Numbered from the stretch's first letter, positions 1 to 8,518 are shown. The stretch is DNA of 64,000 nt from an uncultured Lachnospiraceae bacterium (GCA_902793685.1 CADBEN010000008.1:1-64000), one strand, 5' to 3'. Made by a program: numbers and translations. Notes: generated from the sequence alone by a model not told the origin.

Positions 1-125
1 GGCAGAAAAAATGCGCGTTTCCGCGCTTCCTGAGTTACAGGCGTATCCGCCGTCATTCAGTCCGCCGCCTAAAGCGGCAATGGAAGCACGCGACTTCAGT
101 CGTGTGAGTCTTCACCCGAGAGATC
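1..125 (+). mobile_element. Possible right-end remnant of an IS200/IS605 (TnpB-type) element
   Basis: Two small hairpins are visible: GCCGC/GCGGC at 63-78, and CACGCGAC/GTCGTGTG at 87-106 (one G-U pair), followed by AGTCTTCAC. A terminal 'cgacttcagtcg' hairpin followed by a short TTCAC-like cleavage sequence is typical of right ends of IS200/IS605 elements in Firmicutes. A frame stays open from the left edge to a stop at 176-178 (about 58 residues), but it resembles no family I know and runs through the hairpins, so it may not be coding. The rest of the element would lie left of the window. Confidence 0.35.
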
Positions 126-206
126 TGAGACACAAGGATATCCCTGAGGTAATGAAGATCCTCATCAGCGGAGAATGACTGAGCCGGGGAGAGCATGCCG
201 TATGAT

Positions 207-235
207 TTCAGAATTTTTTACGGATATGATATAAT
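207..235 (+). promoter_or_regulatory. Sigma-A promoter of the zinc-ribbon repeat protein
   Basis: The -35 is TTCAGA (207-212) and the -10 is a perfect TATAAT (230-235) with a 17-base spacer. A TG dinucleotide one base before the -10 makes it an extended -10. The start codon lies 60 bases downstream. Confidence 0.65.
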
Positions 236-294
236 TATTTTGAAGCGTCAGACGGCTTTTGAAAGCGGCGCAGTTTTCGGAGGAGGAGCAGAGC

Positions 295-1665
295 ATGTTT
301 TGCAGAGTGTGCGGAAATCAGTTGGCAGACGGTGTTAAGTTCTGCCCCAAGTGCGGTACGCAGGTCATGAGCGCCCCGTCACAGCAGGGACAGCCCGGGC
401 AGGGATATTCCCAGCCGCAGATGCAGCAGGGGCAGGGATATTCCCAGCCGCAGATGCAGCAGGGACAGGGATACTCCCAGCCGCAGATACAGCAAGGGCA
501 GGGATATTCCCAGCCGCAGATGCAGCAGGGACAGGGATACTCCCAGCCGCAGATGCAGCAGGGGCGGGGGTATTCCCGGCCGCAGATGCAGGCAGGCCGG
601 AATACCGTCAAAACGGCGGCCGGCCAGGCGGCGGGAGGCGCCGCGAAGACTGCCGGAAAGGCGCTGGGCGGCGGCCTTGTGAAGGTGGCGGCAGTGGCAG
701 CGGCAGCCGTCATCGGAGTCACTGCCTATACGGCGATCTCTGACGGAGGCGGCGGGGGCGGAGGCCAGAGACCCACTGTGAGCAGTACACAGCCGTACGG
801 CAGCTCAGGTTCGGGGAAGACAGGTGGTTCGGGCTCCGGCCAGAGCGGCAGCTCAGGTTCCGGCCAGGGCGGCAGCTCAGGCTCCGGCAAGACCGGCGGC
901 TCAGGCTCCGCACAGAAAAAAGACGGCAATTATCAGTATTTTCTGTGGCAGACCTATGAGTACGAGACCGGCGGTGATTTCAGTGTTGACGAATTGATCG
1001 TGTACGCGGAATTTGATGAGGTGTCCGGCAAGCTGTACCTGTATCCGGTGGACTCGGACGGGCATGTGGAAGAGGATGATGCTTTGACGCTGAATTACAG
1101 TCCATCGTCGGGAACCGCGACCATGAGCATGTCGGAGGACGATGCGCATGCTCAGCTCCGGATCCAGAAGAATTCTGACGGATCCCTCTCCGGCACCATT
1201 TCCGGGGGTGATGAGGAGTCAGAAGGCACTACCTACACAAAGCTTACCGGACTTACAGGTACGCCGGAACAGTATAAGGTCTCCACGACAGGCGAGACGG
1301 CTTCCTATTCGGAACTGTGCTACGGGGAAGCCGATATGACACATAATCTGTTCATCGCGGAAGCGCAGCATTATATTCTCGAGAACGGACTTACCTATTA
1401 CGAAAAGGACGGCGGAAGCTCCACGCCCACGGCGGCTTATAATCCTCAGCCGGTCAGCCGCCCGCCGGCGTCCGGAAAGGTCGATCCGCCGAAGGAAGTC
1501 CTGGACTATTACGTGGCGGTGGAGGCGCAGAACCGGATCAGGGAAGATGCGCTCAAAACGCCGCAGGGCCACGTTACGCTGCCCTCAGACTGGAATATCT
1601 CCCAGTCAGAGTTTGACAGGCTGGTGGAGGAAGAGATGAGGAAACACTATCGGAAGGATCAGTGA
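295..1665 (+). CDS. Zinc-ribbon membrane protein with Gln-rich 11-residue repeats
   Basis: The protein has 456 residues. The ATG at 295 is chosen because AGGAGGAG sits 7 bases upstream and the zinc ribbon begins at residue 1; an upstream TTG at 259 would only add an extension. Order of parts: a zinc ribbon (CRVC...CPKC, residues 2-20), about six copies of a GYSQPQMQQGQ repeat, an Ala/Gly/Val-rich membrane segment (about residues 125-150), a Gly/Ser linker, and an acidic C-terminal domain of about 230 residues that I do not recognise. Zinc-ribbon plus one membrane helix is a common layout for Firmicute envelope proteins of unknown role. It stands alone and is convergent with the next gene. Confidence 0.85.
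   Translation: MFCRVCGNQLADGVKFCPKCGTQVMSAPSQQGQPGQGYSQPQMQQGQGYSQPQMQQGQGYSQPQIQQGQGYSQPQMQQGQGYSQPQMQQGRGYSRPQMQAGRNTVKTAAGQAAGGAAKTAGKALGGGLVKVAAVAAAAVIGVTAYTAISDGGGGGGGQRPTVSSTQPYGSSGSGKTGGSGSGQSGSSGSGQGGSSGSGKTGGSGSAQKKDGNYQYFLWQTYEYETGGDFSVDELIVYAEFDEVSGKLYLYPVDSDGHVEEDDALTLNYSPSSGTATMSMSEDDAHAQLRIQKNSDGSLSGTISGGDEESEGTTYTKLTGLTGTPEQYKVSTTGETASYSELCYGEADMTHNLFIAEAQHYILENGLTYYEKDGGSSTPTAAYNPQPVSRPPASGKVDPPKEVLDYYVAVEAQNRIREDALKTPQGHVTLPSDWNISQSEFDRLVEEEMRKHYRKDQ
400..590 (+). repeat. 33-bp in-frame tandem repeat
   Basis: About six copies of a 33-base unit encode GYSQPQMQQGQ with small changes (M to I, Q to R). The period is a multiple of three, so copy number can change without a frameshift. 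Confidence 0.85.
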
Positions 1666-1672
1666 TCCTGCT

Positions 1673-2887
1673 TCAGGGCAGGAGGATCCTGCCGTCGTCA
1701 TCGATCTGAACATCCGGAGAGAGACTTCTCATGTAATTGAGGAGTCTCTCTTTTTCTGCGCCGGAAAGAGTGAAGACCTTCATGTTCCTGCACTGCATGG
1801 GGACAAAACGCAGGGTTTCAAGGCAGCGGTCCGCGGGCCGGAACACTGCCTGGATCACCCCGGTGTCATAGGTCCCGGAGTGGAAGAGGTAGTTGCCCAG
1901 GCTGTAGCAGACCGGCACCTTTCCAAGATGACTGATGCCCTGCAGCACATGGGGATGGCCGCCGATGATCAGGTCGGCGCCGGCATCGGCCGCGCCTTTT
2001 GCCACCGTCAGCTGCTTTTCGTTAGGGGTGGATTTCCCCTCGGAACCCCAGTGGGTGACGACAATACAGTAATCGGATTCCGCTTTTGCCCGCCGGACTG
2101 CATCGTAGAGGAGTTCCGGACGATAGCTGTCGAAGGTGCCGGGCTTGTCCCCTACGGCGGTCTGGGCCGGAGGATTGGCATTGAACAGGATGATTTCCGC
2201 ATTCAGGATAGAGATCCGGAAGTCCCCGATCGTAAGGATCATCGCACGCTCGGCATCCGCCTGGGTCTTGCCGGCGCCGATATAGGGGATGCCTTCCTGA
2301 TCCAGGGTGTTCAGGGTATCCAGAAGCCCTTCTTCCCCGTAGTCGTAGGTGTGGTTGTTTCCCAGGGTCACGAGATCTGCGCCCATATCTGTGAGAAAGT
2401 GGACATGCTTCGGATCCGCGCGGAAATTGTACTCCTTGGAGACAGCGGTGCCGCCGGCGGTCCAGGCAAATTCATTGTTTACCACAAAAAGATCCGCCCC
2501 GCGCATCAGGGCGAGGGCCTCTTCGTCAAAGCTGCCCTCCGCGCCCCGCTGTGTCAGCGCAGCGCCTGCAGAGTAGCCGGGATCCATCAGGATATCACCG
2601 GCGAAGGTGATGGTGTAGGTGCGGTCGGCTGCATCAGGTGTATCGGAGGTCCCGGGAGCGACGTCGGTCTCCTCAGCGAGGGGTTCTGTGATGACGTTGA
2701 TCACCGGCCGCTCTTCAGCTGACGATTGCGGCGCGGACGAGGTCTCCTTTGCTGCAGAGGCTTTTGAAGCGGCGCCGCTTTCCGCGGAGGAAGCTGCTCC
2801 GGATGCGGTATTTGTATGATTTCCTCCGCAGGCAGCCGTTCCGGCGGCCAACAGCAGGGACAGTAAGAGAATGCTCAGTTTTTTCAT
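1673..2887 (-). CDS. CapA-family lipoprotein (metallophosphoesterase-like fold)
   Basis: The protein has 404 residues with a lipoprotein signal peptide (hydrophobic stretch ending in TAAC, Cys at about residue 20) and a Ser/Ala-rich linker. The mature domain matches the PGA_cap/CapA family: FAGDILMD, a LGNNHTYDYG motif, THWGSE, GGHPHVLQG and YSLGNYLF all supply metal-binding residues of this calcineurin-like fold. CapA proteins were named for poly-gamma-glutamate capsule synthesis, but no capB or capC lies nearby, so that role is not supported here. It is probably an extracytoplasmic, membrane-tethered hydrolase. It is transcribed alone, with a TATACT -10 at 2934-2939. Confidence 0.88.
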   Translation of the reverse strand: MKKLSILLLSLLLAAGTAACGGNHTNTASGAASSAESGAASKASAAKETSSAPQSSAEERPVINVITEPLAEETDVAPGTSDTPDAADRTYTITFAGDILMDPGYSAGAALTQRGAEGSFDEEALALMRGADLFVVNNEFAWTAGGTAVSKEYNFRADPKHVHFLTDMGADLVTLGNNHTYDYGEEGLLDTLNTLDQEGIPYIGAGKTQADAERAMILTIGDFRISILNAEIILFNANPPAQTAVGDKPGTFDSYRPELLYDAVRRAKAESDYCIVVTHWGSEGKSTPNEKQLTVAKGAADAGADLIIGGHPHVLQGISHLGKVPVCYSLGNYLFHSGTYDTGVIQAVFRPADRCLETLRFVPMQCRNMKVFTLSGAEKERLLNYMRSLSPDVQIDDDGRILLP

Positions 2888-2933
2888 AGGGCCTCCCGGG
2901 ATCCTGCTTTCAGGGATGATTTCGCATGGCTCC

Positions 2934-2939
2934 AGTATA
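2934..2939 (-). promoter_or_regulatory. Probable -10 element of the CapA-like gene
   Basis: TATACT on the minus strand, 47 bases upstream of the start codon. No convincing -35 is visible at the standard distance. Confidence 0.35.
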
Positions 2940-2964
2940 GCAGAAAAGAAGGATGCGCTGACAT

Positions 2965-2996
2965 GAAAAGACCCCGCATTTGCGGGGCCTTTTTTC
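2965..2996. terminator. Intrinsic terminator after the dicarboxylate symporter
   Basis: A CCCCGCA/TGCGGGG hairpin with a two-base loop. T tracts flank both sides (six on the plus strand, four on the minus strand). On the minus strand it lies just after the symporter stop codon. Confidence 0.8.
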
Positions 2997-3043
2997 GACG
3001 GCAGTAAAGATTCAGATGAAGCGGAAGTTCCGGAGCAGGGGGC

Positions 3044-4261
3044 TCAGGCTTTTTTCCTGCGCTCGGAGTTGGAAACCACGATGGCGCAGGAGGCATCGCC
3101 CGTAATGTTCACGACGGTTCTTCCCATATCGAAGATCCGGTCCACGCCTGCCACCAGGGCAATACCTTCCACCGGAAGTCCTACGGACTGAAGGACCATG
3201 GCCAGCATGACCATGCCGGCGCCGGGAACCCCGGCCGTACCGATGGATGCCAGAGTCGCGGTCAGAACGATGGTCAGCATCTGCGGGAAGGTCAGGGATA
3301 TTCCGAAGCAGGATGCGATGAACACGGAGCAGACACCCTGGTAGATCGCGGTTCCGTCCATGTTGATGGTGGCGCCCAGCGGAAGGACGAAGGAAGCGAC
3401 TTCTCTGTCTGCGCCGAGCTTTTCGGTGCACTCAAGATTCAGCGGCAGCGTACCTACGGAGGACGCGGAGGAGAACGCCATGATGATCGCAGGCATCATG
3501 CCTTTGAAGAAGGTGAGGGGGCTCATACCGCCGAGGACGCTGACCGAGGCGGAATAGATGACCACTGCGTGGATGATGTAGCAGAGGTAGGCCACCAGGA
3601 GGACCTTCAGGAGCGAGCCCAGGACCGACGGGCCGTTCACTGCCACCACAGGGCACAGAAGGCAGAAGACACCGACGGGGGAGAGGCGGAGGATCATTTC
3701 CATGACCTTCATGCAGATCTCGTTCATGATCTCGACGGCCTGGAAATCAATGTTGTCAAACTTTTCGCTGACCATGATCAGGGCGAAGCCGATCAGCAGG
3801 GACGCCACGATGATCTGAAGCATGTTCGCGTCGACAAAGGGCTTCACGAAGTTGGAGGGGAAGATGTTGACCAGGGTGTCCATGAAATTGACGCTGGTCG
3901 CGGAAGGCTCATACTTCAGGTCCGTGGTGGAGAGGACCGGGAAGGTGCCCTTGAAGATATTGGCGAAGAACAGGCCGATGGCCACCGCGAAGGCCGTGGT
4001 GCAGAGGTAGTATACGACGGTCTTTCCGCCTATGGCGCCGACCTTTCTGATGTCCCGCATGGAGACGACGCCGGCCATGATGGAGAAGAAGACCAGCGGA
4101 CAGACGATCCACTTGATGAGGTTCAGGAAAATCGTACCGAAAGGCTTGATGTAGTTGGTCGCAAAGTCAGGATTTCCCGTCAATGCGATTCCCGCACCGA
4201 TGGCAAGCAAAAGAGCGATGAAGATCTGAGTTGACAGAGCCGGCTTTTTCTTTTGAGTCAT
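3044..4261 (-). CDS. Dicarboxylate/amino acid:cation symporter (DAACS/GltP family)
   Basis: The protein has 405 residues and several membrane helices. It carries the DAACS signatures: a serine-rich re-entrant loop (SSASSVGTLP) and the cation/substrate motif NMDGTA, followed by the GTAGVPGAG loop of the second re-entrant hairpin. These carriers couple uptake of glutamate, aspartate, C4-dicarboxylates or serine/threonine to sodium or protons; the substrate cannot be fixed from sequence. The start has a GAAGGGGG ribosome site. An extended -10 lies at 4330-4338 and a terminator follows the gene, so it looks monocistronic. Confidence 0.92.
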   Translation of the reverse strand: MTQKKKPALSTQIFIALLLAIGAGIALTGNPDFATNYIKPFGTIFLNLIKWIVCPLVFFSIMAGVVSMRDIRKVGAIGGKTVVYYLCTTAFAVAIGLFFANIFKGTFPVLSTTDLKYEPSATSVNFMDTLVNIFPSNFVKPFVDANMLQIIVASLLIGFALIMVSEKFDNIDFQAVEIMNEICMKVMEMILRLSPVGVFCLLCPVVAVNGPSVLGSLLKVLLVAYLCYIIHAVVIYSASVSVLGGMSPLTFFKGMMPAIIMAFSSASSVGTLPLNLECTEKLGADREVASFVLPLGATINMDGTAIYQGVCSVFIASCFGISLTFPQMLTIVLTATLASIGTAGVPGAGMVMLAMVLQSVGLPVEGIALVAGVDRIFDMGRTVVNITGDASCAIVVSNSERRKKA

Positions 4262-4329
4262 GTTGGATTCCCCCTTCTTTAAAGAATTGACCTGTACGGA
4301 CCATGTTCCTGCATCCGCTTTGCATTTTT

Positions 4330-4338
4330 ATTATATCA
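4330..4338 (-). promoter_or_regulatory. Extended -10 promoter of the symporter
   Basis: TGATATAAT on the minus strand, an extended -10 overlapping the last codons of the upstream kinase gene. A recognisable -35 is absent, as is common for extended -10 promoters. Confidence 0.5.
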
Positions 4339-4960
4339 TAATGTCGCAGGTCTCACGGATCCTGCAGGCGGAGAGATAGTTCTCCTCCAGCGGAATCCAT
4401 ATTTGCCGGAAGTTTTCCAGTCCCGCGGGACCATTCCGCAGGAGGATCCGCTTCTCCTGTTCCCCGCGGCCGATGTCGGAGAACACCCGGAGATCCGCAT
4501 AGTCCCCGAAAACCGGATGCAGACTGTAGGCGCCTTCCACGATGACCCGCTGTCCGGAACGGACGCTGCAGACTTCCGGAAAAGAACGGGTCGGGAAATC
4601 ATATCTCCGGTAGGAGAAGCTCCCCGGCTTCCCCAGACGGGGCAGCACTTCTTCCGAAAAGCGCTCGTAATTCACATTTCCGCCGGGCTCTGAAAACCGC
4701 GCTTTGGTGCGCTGCTCCGGTGTCAGGTAAAAATAGTCCATGTGGACCGCGTCGGCGTTCAGACGGTCGCAGAGCACTGCGGTGAGGGTGGTCTTCCCTG
4801 AGCCGCAGCGGCCGTCGACGGCGATTACAAAACAGTCCGCCGGAATGCCCTTTTCCCGCATGGCAGCAATGATCCGGTCCGCCTTCGCGGCTGCATCCGC
4901 AGACACTGCTCCGGGCGCCGGCACCGGCGCTGCACAGGACGGATCCGGGCGTCCGGTCAT
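4331..4960 (-). CDS. Uridine kinase-like P-loop kinase
   Basis: The protein has 209 residues. A Walker A motif (GRCGSGKT, about residues 50-57) and a following HMDYFYL segment match the uridine kinase/phosphoribulokinase/pantothenate kinase fold. The first 30 residues are Ala/Pro-rich and probably disordered. Its start overlaps the stop of the ECF S-component gene by 4 bases (ATGA), so the two are translationally coupled. Coupling to a vitamin-type S component suggests it phosphorylates and traps the imported compound, a nucleoside- or vitamin-like molecule. That substrate link is inference. Confidence 0.8.
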   Translation of the reverse strand: MTGRPDPSCAAPVPAPGAVSADAAAKADRIIAAMREKGIPADCFVIAVDGRCGSGKTTLTAVLCDRLNADAVHMDYFYLTPEQRTKARFSEPGGNVNYERFSEEVLPRLGKPGSFSYRRYDFPTRSFPEVCSVRSGQRVIVEGAYSLHPVFGDYADLRVFSDIGRGEQEKRILLRNGPAGLENFRQIWIPLEENYLSACRIRETCDIMI

Positions 4961-5502
4961 CGTGGATACCTCCGGGGGATCAGCCCTGCCTGCTCAAGCG
5001 CAAAATACACGGCCGGGATCACCAGAAGATGGATCACGATCCCCGGCGCCGTGCCGGCAAAGTAGGCGGTGGTCCACATCTTCATGGAATACGCTCCCCG
5101 CATGAAGATCAGGGCATTGGCGAGGCCGCCGGCAATGCGGCCGATGATCATCGCGATCAGCAGGCTGAGCCAGAGATCCGTGCGCAGCTTTCCGGAGCGG
5201 ATAAATTTCATTCCGAGGCCGGTGAAGAGACCGTAGCACCCCAGCTCCAGTATCATCTGCGGGAGTTTTCCTGCCGGAGGCATTCCCGTGACTGCGAAGG
5301 AGAACAGCGGTCCGAGGATCCCTGCCGCCAGTCCGTACCACGGGCCTGTCACCAGTCCGCACAGCAGGGCCGGGATGTGCATGGGACTGAAGAGCTGCCG
5401 CCCGTTCGGGAACAGTCCCGCAAAAATCGGGACCACAGGGCAGAGGGCGATGCACATCGCCGTGAAGAGCATGTTTCTGAGGTTGTCGTTTTTCGGAGTC
5501 AT
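4957..5502 (-). CDS. ECF transporter S component (substrate-binding membrane subunit)
   Basis: The protein has 181 residues and about six hydrophobic segments. The stretch FPNGRQLFSPMHIPALLCGL followed by GPWYGLAAGILGPL and GMPPAGKLPQM is typical of the ECF S-component superfamily (the group holding pantothenate- and other vitamin-type S components). S components bind a micronutrient and dock onto a shared EcfA/A'/T module encoded elsewhere. It is first in a two-gene operon with a kinase, behind a roughly 300-nt leader with tandem hairpins and a terminator, so expression is probably controlled by attenuation. The ligand is unknown. Confidence 0.85.
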   Translation of the reverse strand: MTPKNDNLRNMLFTAMCIALCPVVPIFAGLFPNGRQLFSPMHIPALLCGLVTGPWYGLAAGILGPLFSFAVTGMPPAGKLPQMILELGCYGLFTGLGMKFIRSGKLRTDLWLSLLIAMIIGRIAGGLANALIFMRGAYSMKMWTTAYFAGTAPGIVIHLLVIPAVYFALEQAGLIPRRYPR

Positions 5503-5544
5503 TGCTTTTTCCTTTCTTACTTAAATACAATCTGCCAGGAGGTA

Positions 5545-5599
5545 CAAAAAAGACCGCGAAGGCCTTTCCCCTGCAGGGGAACCCGGACCTTCGTGGTCT
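5545..5599 (-). terminator. Leader terminator upstream of the ECF S-component gene
   Basis: Read on the minus strand, a 12-bp stem (AGACCACGAAGG with CCTTCGCGGTCT, one mismatch or wobble) encloses a second perfect hairpin TCCCCTGCAGGGGA and is followed by six T residues. It lies about 45 bases before the S-component start and after the predicted promoter, so it should act as an attenuator. Confidence 0.75.
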
Positions 5600-5635
5600 G
5601 TGTGTGTTTCCTGTTATGTTTCCGGCAGTCCTTTG

Positions 5636-5702
5636 GCAGGTACAGCCGGACTTTCCCGGCCGCCGCTTTTCGCAAGGAACAGCCGGATGTCCCGGCCGCC
5701 GC
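5636..5702 (-). ncRNA. Tandem structured RNA elements in the ECF leader (candidate riboswitch)
   Basis: Two 31-nt copies (5672-5702 then 5636-5666 in transcription order) fold the same way: GC/GC, a small bulge, GG/CC, an asymmetric internal loop with UGUU or UGUA on one side, then GCCGG/CCGGC closing a 5-6 nt loop that differs between copies (GACAU, GAAAGU). Paired bases are kept while loops drift. A perfect palindrome GGTGACGTCACC (5708-5719) precedes them. Tandem hairpin elements are known for the pan motif of pantothenate genes, but I cannot confirm that match. Confidence 0.5.
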
Positions 5703-5805
5703 CCTTCGGTGACGTCACCCGGGCCTTCAGACCCGCATGCTTCTTCCTGAAGCACAGCCACCCGCGGCTCTGCGTAAAATACCGGAACAGAGAACGCCTG
5801 CCGTC

Positions 5806-5834
5806 ATGTTATCACAGGATGAAAGAATCATCAA
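5806..5834 (-). promoter_or_regulatory. Sigma-A promoter of the ECF/kinase operon
   Basis: TTGATG (-35), a 17-base spacer and TAACAT (-10) on the minus strand. This gives a leader of about 300 nt containing the tandem hairpins and the terminator. Confidence 0.6.
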
Positions 5835-5892
5835 CATCCGGCGGCCCGCTTTCTTCCCCGAAGGAAAAGCGGAAAGCATATCTAAAGAGAAG

Positions 5893-5921
5893 GGGACAAA
5901 TCGGTATCTACCTTGTATAAT
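5893..5921 (+). promoter_or_regulatory. Sigma-A promoter of the MMPL transporter operon
   Basis: GGGACA (-35, four of six consensus bases), a 17-base spacer and a perfect TATAAT (-10, 5916-5921), about 50 bases before the start codon. Confidence 0.6.
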
Positions 5922-5971
5922 ATTCCTCATGGATTGAATTCCGACAGCTTCAGGAGGGGGGAATCCGCAGG

Positions 5972-8518
5972 ATGGAGAACAAATCATCACCGATTATAAA
6001 GATATGCTCCTTTATCGTTGACAAAAGGAACCTGTTTTTTCTGATATACCTGATTCTCGTCATCTTTTCTCTGTTTTCCTCAAAATGGGTATCGGTGGAG
6101 AATGACCTTTCCGCCTACCTGAGCGAGGATACGGAGACCAGGCAGGGGCTGGATCTGATGGACTCCGAGTACACCACCTTCGGATCGGCGAAGGTGATGG
6201 TGTCAAATATCACCCTTGACGAGGCGTTCCGGGTGTATGAGAACATCCAGGATTCTCCCGGCGTGTCGGAGGTCACCTTCCTTCCGGACTACCTGAAGCC
6301 GGGATCCGGCGAGACCCCGGATGAGGACGAGGAGCTGACGATCAGCGAGATCCGGGAGCACTATAACAACGCCTCCGCCCTGTATGATGTGACCTTCCAC
6401 TACGCGGACGATGACGACCGGGCGCTGGAGTCCCTGGACGCCCTGAAGGCTTCGCTTTCTTCCTACGATCTCCATGTCTCCTCGGAGCTCGGGGATGTGC
6501 AGGCGGATGCCATCGCGGAAGAGATGAAGACCATCATCGCGGTGGTGGGGATCGTGGTCGTCACCGTGCTGATCCTGACCTCAGAGACCTTCGGAGAGGT
6601 GCCGGTGCTGCTTCTCACCTTCGGAGCGGCGGCGCTGATCAACAACGGGACGAACTTCCTGATGGGGACCATCTCCTTCGTCTCAAATTCCGTGGCCATC
6701 GTCCTGCAGCTGGCGCTGTCCATCGACTACGCCATCATATTCTGCAATAATTTCAAGGAGGAGCGGGAACATTACGACACCCGGGACGCGGTCATCGTGT
6801 CCCTGAGCCATTCGATCCCGGAGATCTCCTCCAGCTCACTGACGACCATCTCCGGTCTTCTGGCCCTTCTGTTCATGGGCTACCGTCTTGGCGTAGATCT
6901 CGGAACCACTCTTACCAAGTCCATTATCATCAGCCTGATCTCGGTGTTTACCCTGATGCCGGGCCTTCTTGTGCTGTTCTCCAACCTGATGATGAAGACA
7001 AAGCATAAGAACCTGATTCCGAAGATCCCCTTTGTGGGCAGGTTTGCCTACGCGACAAGGGTCCTGATCCCGCCGCTTTTCCTGGCGCTGGCCATCGGCG
7101 CCTATTTCGTGTCCTCCAAATGCCCTTATGTGTACGGATACTCCACTCTGAAGACGCCGATCAAAAATGAGTCGCAGATCACGGATGACATGATCCGGGA
7201 CACCTTCGGAGATGAGAATATCATTGCGGTCAATCTTCCGAGCCGTGATTACTACAAGATCTCCGAGATCGCGGGGCTCCTGGAGGCGATGCCGGAGGTG
7301 AAGGAGGTGACGTCCCTCGCCAATACGGAAGCGAAGAAGGGCTACATGGTCTCGCAGCCGCTGACGCCGCGCCAGTTTTCCGAGATGGCGGATCTGGACT
7401 ACGACGTGGCGGCCATGCTGTACAGCATGTATGCGTCAGACAGGGAGGAGTACGGACGCATCATCGGCGGCGTCGGAAACTACCGTATCCCCTTTATCGA
7501 TATCTACATGTTCCTGCACGACAAGGTGGACGAGGGCTATGTGGACCTCGACGAAGCGGACCGGGCAGACCTGGACGATACCTATGAGACCCTGATGAAC
7601 GCGAGAAAGCAGCTGCAGGGGAAGACTTATGAACGTCTGCTCCTGTCCCTGAATCTTCCGGAGGAGAGCGACGAGACCTTCGCCTTCCTTGGCGGACTGC
7701 ACCGGGTGATCGACCCGGTGTTTGAGGAGGAGATGGACGAGGATCCTTCCCGCAGGGTCTATATCGTCGGAGAGTCCACCTCGGAGATGGACCTCAGGAG
7801 CCAGTTTGAGACGGACAATATCATCGTATCCGTGGTGTCGGTCCTCTTCGTCCTGCTGATCCTGCTCTTCACCTTCCAGTCCGCGGGAATGCCGCTGCTG
7901 CTCATCGCGGTCATCGAGGGCGCGATCTTCATCAATTTCTCCTTCCCGGCCCTGATGCACGCGAACCTGTTCTTCATCAGTTACCTGATCGTCTCCTCCA
8001 TTCAGATGGGCGCGAACATCGATTACGCGATCGTAATCGGTTCCCGGTACCAGGAGTGCAGAAAGACCCTTGGCCGGAAGGAGTCCATCATCGAGACGGT
8101 GAACTTTGCCTTCCCGACGATCATTACTTCCGGTTCGATCCTTGCCATCGCCGGCACAGTGATCGGCTTTCTGACGTCGGACGGCGCCATCGCCGGCATC
8201 GGACAGTGCCTGGGCCGCGGAACCTTGATCTCCATGTTCCTGGTGCTGTTTGTCCTGCCGCAGATCCTGATCCTCGGAGACAAGGTCATTTCCATGACAG
8301 CATTCTCTGTCTCCCGGCCTATCAAGGCGAAGGACGAGAGCGGCATTATCCGTGTCGACGGCATGATCCGCGGCCATATTTCCGGTCAGATCATCGGAAC
8401 GGTCCACGGAATCGTCCGCGGCGACGTGAGAGTATCTATTGTTTCCGGAGATATTAAGAAACTGGCAGATAACGAAGGGCAGAATATTGAGGAATATATC
8501 AATGAAGAGGATAAGTAA
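5972..8518 (+). CDS. MMPL/RND-superfamily membrane exporter
   Basis: The protein has 848 residues in two homologous halves, each with one N-terminal helix, a large extracytoplasmic domain and a block of five helices. The first helix is near residue 20 and the first helix block begins near residue 187 (…SIDYAIIFCNNF). The second block contains IDYAIVIGSRYQE. These SSD-like 'DYA' segments mark the MMPL branch of RND proteins, which move lipids or hydrophobic compounds. The last 60 residues form a hydrophilic cytoplasmic tail with repeated IRG/VRGDV-like strands. An AGGAGGGGG site precedes the start. The next gene overlaps by 17 bases, implying a shared function. Confidence 0.9.
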   Translation: MENKSSPIIKICSFIVDKRNLFFLIYLILVIFSLFSSKWVSVENDLSAYLSEDTETRQGLDLMDSEYTTFGSAKVMVSNITLDEAFRVYENIQDSPGVSEVTFLPDYLKPGSGETPDEDEELTISEIREHYNNASALYDVTFHYADDDDRALESLDALKASLSSYDLHVSSELGDVQADAIAEEMKTIIAVVGIVVVTVLILTSETFGEVPVLLLTFGAAALINNGTNFLMGTISFVSNSVAIVLQLALSIDYAIIFCNNFKEEREHYDTRDAVIVSLSHSIPEISSSSLTTISGLLALLFMGYRLGVDLGTTLTKSIIISLISVFTLMPGLLVLFSNLMMKTKHKNLIPKIPFVGRFAYATRVLIPPLFLALAIGAYFVSSKCPYVYGYSTLKTPIKNESQITDDMIRDTFGDENIIAVNLPSRDYYKISEIAGLLEAMPEVKEVTSLANTEAKKGYMVSQPLTPRQFSEMADLDYDVAAMLYSMYASDREEYGRIIGGVGNYRIPFIDIYMFLHDKVDEGYVDLDEADRADLDDTYETLMNARKQLQGKTYERLLLSLNLPEESDETFAFLGGLHRVIDPVFEEEMDEDPSRRVYIVGESTSEMDLRSQFETDNIIVSVVSVLFVLLILLFTFQSAGMPLLLIAVIEGAIFINFSFPALMHANLFFISYLIVSSIQMGANIDYAIVIGSRYQECRKTLGRKESIIETVNFAFPTIITSGSILAIAGTVIGFLTSDGAIAGIGQCLGRGTLISMFLVLFVLPQILILGDKVISMTAFSVSRPIKAKDESGIIRVDGMIRGHISGQIIGTVHGIVRGDVRVSIVSGDIKKLADNEGQNIEEYINEEDK

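Noticed and set aside
2-178. Open frame from the left edge ending at 176-178
   Set aside because: About 58 codons with no recognisable motif, running through two hairpins typical of an IS end. Not called as a gene.
1673-2887. Assignment as a poly-gamma-glutamate capsule synthesis gene
   Set aside because: Only the CapA-like domain is present; no capB or capC ligase genes are nearby, so capsule synthesis is unsupported.
5600-5800. Leader considered as a cobalamin, TPP or FMN riboswitch
   Set aside because: The conserved boxes of those classes (for example the B12 box or the TPP CUGAGA segment) are not present; only the tandem hairpin is supported.
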